A stretch of 64,000 nucleotides of DNA from DATKAS01 sp963773315. GTDB lineage: Bacteria > Actinomycetota > Acidimicrobiia > Acidimicrobiales > DATKAS01. The position numbers were made by a program, and so were the translations under genes. Under the pieces are notes generated by a model that had not been told where the DNA came from, searched no databases, and worked only from the letters and a program-made list of their open reading frames with translations. Position 1 is the first letter of the stretch, and every line of letters starts with the position of its first letter. Below are positions 62,360-64,000 of this stretch, one piece after another. The stretch is taken from NCBI GenBank assembly GCA_963773315.1, contig CAVZAF010000011.1:352082-416081 (forward strand). The letters are read 5' to 3'.

Positions 62360-62423
62360 GGATGTCCCGACACCGGCAGCGTGGAGCGCTGCACGCTGAG
62401 GGGCGAAGCGCGACAATCCGGCG

Positions 62424-62601
62424 GTGGAACCGCCCGAAGTCCGCTACGCGCTGACGAAGGACGGCTATCGGCTCGCGTGGCAGCAATGGGGATCGGGGCC
62501 GGAGGTTTTCGTCGTGCCTCCGCTCGTGTCGAACGTCGAGCTGGTATGGGAGCAGGAGCTCTTCCGCCGAGCGTTCGAGTACTTCGGCGACCACGTCCGC
62601 A
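62424..62601 (+). pseudogene. 5' fragment of a hydrolase-cyclase gene, cut at tRNA-Ser(GGA)
   Basis: GTG start then EPPEVRYALTKDGYRLAWQQ, WEQELFRRAFEYFGDHVR, clearly homologous to the first 60 residues of the gene at 38698. The homology stops at 62600, three bases before the tRNA. No further part of the gene is found in this window. Confidence 0.85.
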
Positions 62602-62602
62602 G

Positions 62603-62687
62603 CGGAGGGAGTGGGATTCGAACCCACGGTGGGTTGCCCCACACACGCTCTCCAGGCGTGCCGATTCGTCCGCTCTCGCATCCCTCC
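62603..62687 (-). tRNA. tRNA-Ser (anticodon GGA)
   Basis: Acceptor GGAGGGA (62687-62681) pairs with TCCCTCC (62610-62604); anticodon loop CCTGGAGAG gives GGA; variable arm and T-loop GGTTCGAATCC present. CCA is not encoded. Confidence 0.95.
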
Positions 62688-62711
62688 GGACACTGCGCCC
62701 ACCGCGACATC

Positions 62712-62735
62712 TGGCGGGCGCTGACGCGCCCGCCA
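62712..62735 (-). terminator. hairpin after ffs
   Basis: TGGCGGGCGC and GCGCCCGCCA separated by four bases form a perfect 10-bp GC-rich stem just downstream of the SRP RNA. No U-run follows, as is common in GC-rich actinobacteria. Confidence 0.65.
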
Positions 62736-62744
62736 TCTCAGGGC

Positions 62745-62849
62745 GACGGCCAGGCGATCTGCGGCACACCGCAGTTTCCGCTGAGAGCTGCTGCCTCCCG
62801 GCCCTGACTCGGTTCACGGGCTGCCGTTGCACAGGACCCGGCCGCCACC
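62745..62849 (-). ncRNA. ffs: signal recognition particle RNA (4.5S)
   Basis: On the minus strand GTGAACCGAGTCAGGGCC, then GGGAGGCAGCAGC, matches domain IV of bacterial SRP RNA (GTCAGG / GGAAG-CAGC internal loops). GGCCGGGTC near the 5' end can pair with GATCGCCTGGCC at the 3' end. Position between tRNA-Ser and dnaX is the common actinobacterial arrangement. The exact ends are estimated. Confidence 0.8.
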
Positions 62850-62917
62850 TGACATGGCGGGCGCGACGTCAAGGGTAGCCGGGCGGTCCCGAGGAAGCCT
62901 GCCGGTAGTCTCCCGGC

Positions 62918-64000
62918 ATGGCGGAGCACCAAGCCCTTTACCGCCGATATCGGTCGCAACGCTTCGACGAGGTGCTCGGCCAAGACCACGTCGTGCGAGC
63001 CCTCCGCAATGCCGTGCGCGACGACCGCGTCTCTCACGCTTACCTGTTCAGCGGCCCCCGTGGCACAGGCAAGACCTCGACCGCCCGCATCCTCGCGAAG
63101 GCGCTGAACTGCCCGAACGTGACCGAGGGTGAGCCGTGCGGCGTATGCGAGGTCTGCCGGGCGATCGAGCACGGCACCTCGTTCGACGTGTTCGAGCTCG
63201 ACGCGGCGTCGAACAACGGCGTCGACAGCATCCGCGAGCTGAACGAGCGCGCCGCGCTCGGCACCGTGGGCCGGCGCAAGGTGTACATCCTCGACGAGGT
63301 CCACATGCTCTCGAAGGGCGCGTCGAACCGCTCCTCAAGACGCTCGAGGATCCGCCCGCGCACGTCGTGTTCGTGCTCGCTACGACCGACCCGCAGAAGG
63401 TCGAGAAGACGATCAGCAGTCGCACGCAGCATCTGCAGTTCCACCTGCTGCCCGCCGATGTGCTGGCCGAGCACGTCGAGCACATCGCGAAGGACGCGAG
63501 CCTCGACCTTCCGGCGGGCGCGCTCGAGTACGTGCTTCGCGTCGGCGCCGGCTCCGCGCGCGACACGCTGTCCGCGCTCGACCAAGTCGTCGCGGCTGGG
63601 TCGATCCCCGACGACGGGCCGTCCGTCGAGGATCTCGTCGATGCGTTGGCTGACCGCGACGCGGCGCGGGCGCTCGCCGGCGTCGCGGAGGCAGTCGCGG
63701 CGGGCACCGAGGTGCGGGGCCTCACCGAGCGTCTCATCGCGTGGCTGCGCGACGCGTTCCTCGTCGCGATGGCGCCCGATGTCGCCGAGATGTCCGAGGC
63801 GTCGCGGGCTCGGGCCGCTGACCAAGCGGCACGGCTCGGTCCTGCGGCGACGGTGCGCGCGCTCGAGGTGCTCGGCGCCGCGCTCGTCGAGATGCGACAC
63901 ACGACGATCCACCGCGTGCTGCTCGACGTCGCGATGGTGCGGATCGCGAACCCGGCGCTCGACGACAGCCCCACGGCCCTCCTCGAGCGACTCGAGCGAC
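62918..64000 (+). CDS. dnaX: DNA polymerase III subunit gamma/tau (partial; frameshift near 63330)
   Basis: LYRRYRSQRFDEVLGQDHVV at the start, Walker A GPRGTGKTSTARIL, zinc module CPNVTEGEPCGVCEVC, Walker B KVYILDEVHML, then, after a missing base near 63330, NALLKTLEEPP-like residues and VVFVLATTDPQKVEKTISSR. Clamp-loader ATPase, essential. Gene continues beyond the window. The break lies in the ATPase domain and lacks a slippery heptamer, so it is not the programmed dnaX frameshift. Confidence 0.93.
   Translation, partial: MAEHQALYRRYRSQRFDEVLGQDHVVRALRNAVRDDRVSHAYLFSGPRGTGKTSTARILAKALNCPNVTEGEPCGVCEVCRAIEHGTSFDVFELDAASNNGVDSIRELNERAALGTVGRRKVYILDEVHMLSKGASNRSSRRSRIRPRTSCSCSLRPTRRRSRRRSAVARSICSSTCCPPMCWPSTSSTSRRTRASTFRRARSSTCFASAPAPRATRCPRSTKSSRLGRSPTTGRPSRISSMRWLTATRRGRSPASRRQSRRAPRCGASPSVSSRGCATRSSSRWRPMSPRCPRRRGLGPLTKRHGSVLRRRCARSRCSAPRSSRCDTRRSTACCSTSRWCGSRTRRSTTAPRPSSSDSSD

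Noticed and set aside
63320..63345. Programmed frameshift in dnaX
   Set aside because: The known programmed event lies much later, after the ATPase core, at an A-rich slippery site. Here the break is at about codon 138, a base is missing and there is no slippery sequence.
1..64000. CRISPR arrays, insertion sequences and rRNA
   Set aside because: No regularly spaced repeats, transposase motifs or rRNA-like conserved stretches were seen on either strand.

Overview
The window is a gene-dense, very GC-rich bacterial chromosome fragment with actinobacterial features: widespread ATGA/GTGA stop-start overlaps, frequent GTG starts, several apparently leaderless promoters, a deazaflavin (F420)-type nitroreductase-family gene, and many acyl-CoA, LuxR/cyclase and TetR/MarR/PadR genes. 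A soil or aquatic member of the Acidimicrobiia is my best guess, but that is inference from gene content. There is no prophage, transposase, integrase or CRISPR array.

Layout. 1-9.8 kb: a catabolic block, with a PLP aminotransferase, two amidohydrolases and two small unknown genes on the minus strand, divergent from TetR - acyl-CoA ligase - acyl-CoA dehydrogenase - Baeyer-Villiger-type monooxygenase. 9.8-18.8 kb: MarR - ClC channel, then cydD-cydC-cydA-cydB-ndh (cytochrome bd oxidase, its assembly exporter and a type II NADH dehydrogenase). 18.8-26.9 kb: DHA2 drug transporter, TTC38-like TPR protein, a large GH63/MGH1-like glucosidase, a BON-CBS protein and an Nramp-related transporter. 27-30.4 kb: a three-gene partner-switch module (STAS, MEDS/HATPase, PAS-PAS-GAF-PP2C). 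30.4-34.7 kb: small membrane and DinB genes, then ArsR - CDF zinc-type exporter - ATP-grasp-like protein. 35-40.4 kb: K+ channel, CoA-transferase, PAS and NTF2-like genes, then a tRNA-Ser(CGA) beside an alpha/beta-hydrolase-cyclase gene, with a partly deleted tandem duplicate of both. 40.4-49.9 kb: ABC exporter with PadR, tadA, an AmiC-like binding protein, a 963-residue cyclase-NTPase-LuxR regulator and a VapBC pair. 50-57.5 kb: MOSC-reductase fusion, aldo/keto reductase, LacI-SemiSWEET, nitroreductase, ArsR-AHSA1-DHFR operon. 57.5-62.4 kb: a sulfide/persulfide defence locus: CstR-like repressor, methyltransferase, decayed class V aminotransferase, TauE/SafE exporter, persulfide dioxygenase-rhodanese fusion, and a 57-residue Cys-rich protein. 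62.4-64 kb: another truncated hydrolase-cyclase gene abutting tRNA-Ser(GGA), SRP RNA (ffs) and dnaX.

The most interesting unit is the persulfide locus. Three copies of one palindrome (ATACCC-N4-GGGTAT or close to it) lie in front of the CsoR/CstR-type gene, over the -10 box of the dioxygenase operon, and against the start codon of the small Cys-rich gene. This predicts a self-contained regulon with a small protein of unknown role.

Caution on data quality: at least a dozen conserved genes, including dnaX, are broken by single-base insertions or deletions while their two halves stay fully conserved. This looks like uncorrected long-read error rather than biology. I report such genes as single CDS entries with the shift position, and reserve pseudogene for genes with real internal loss.
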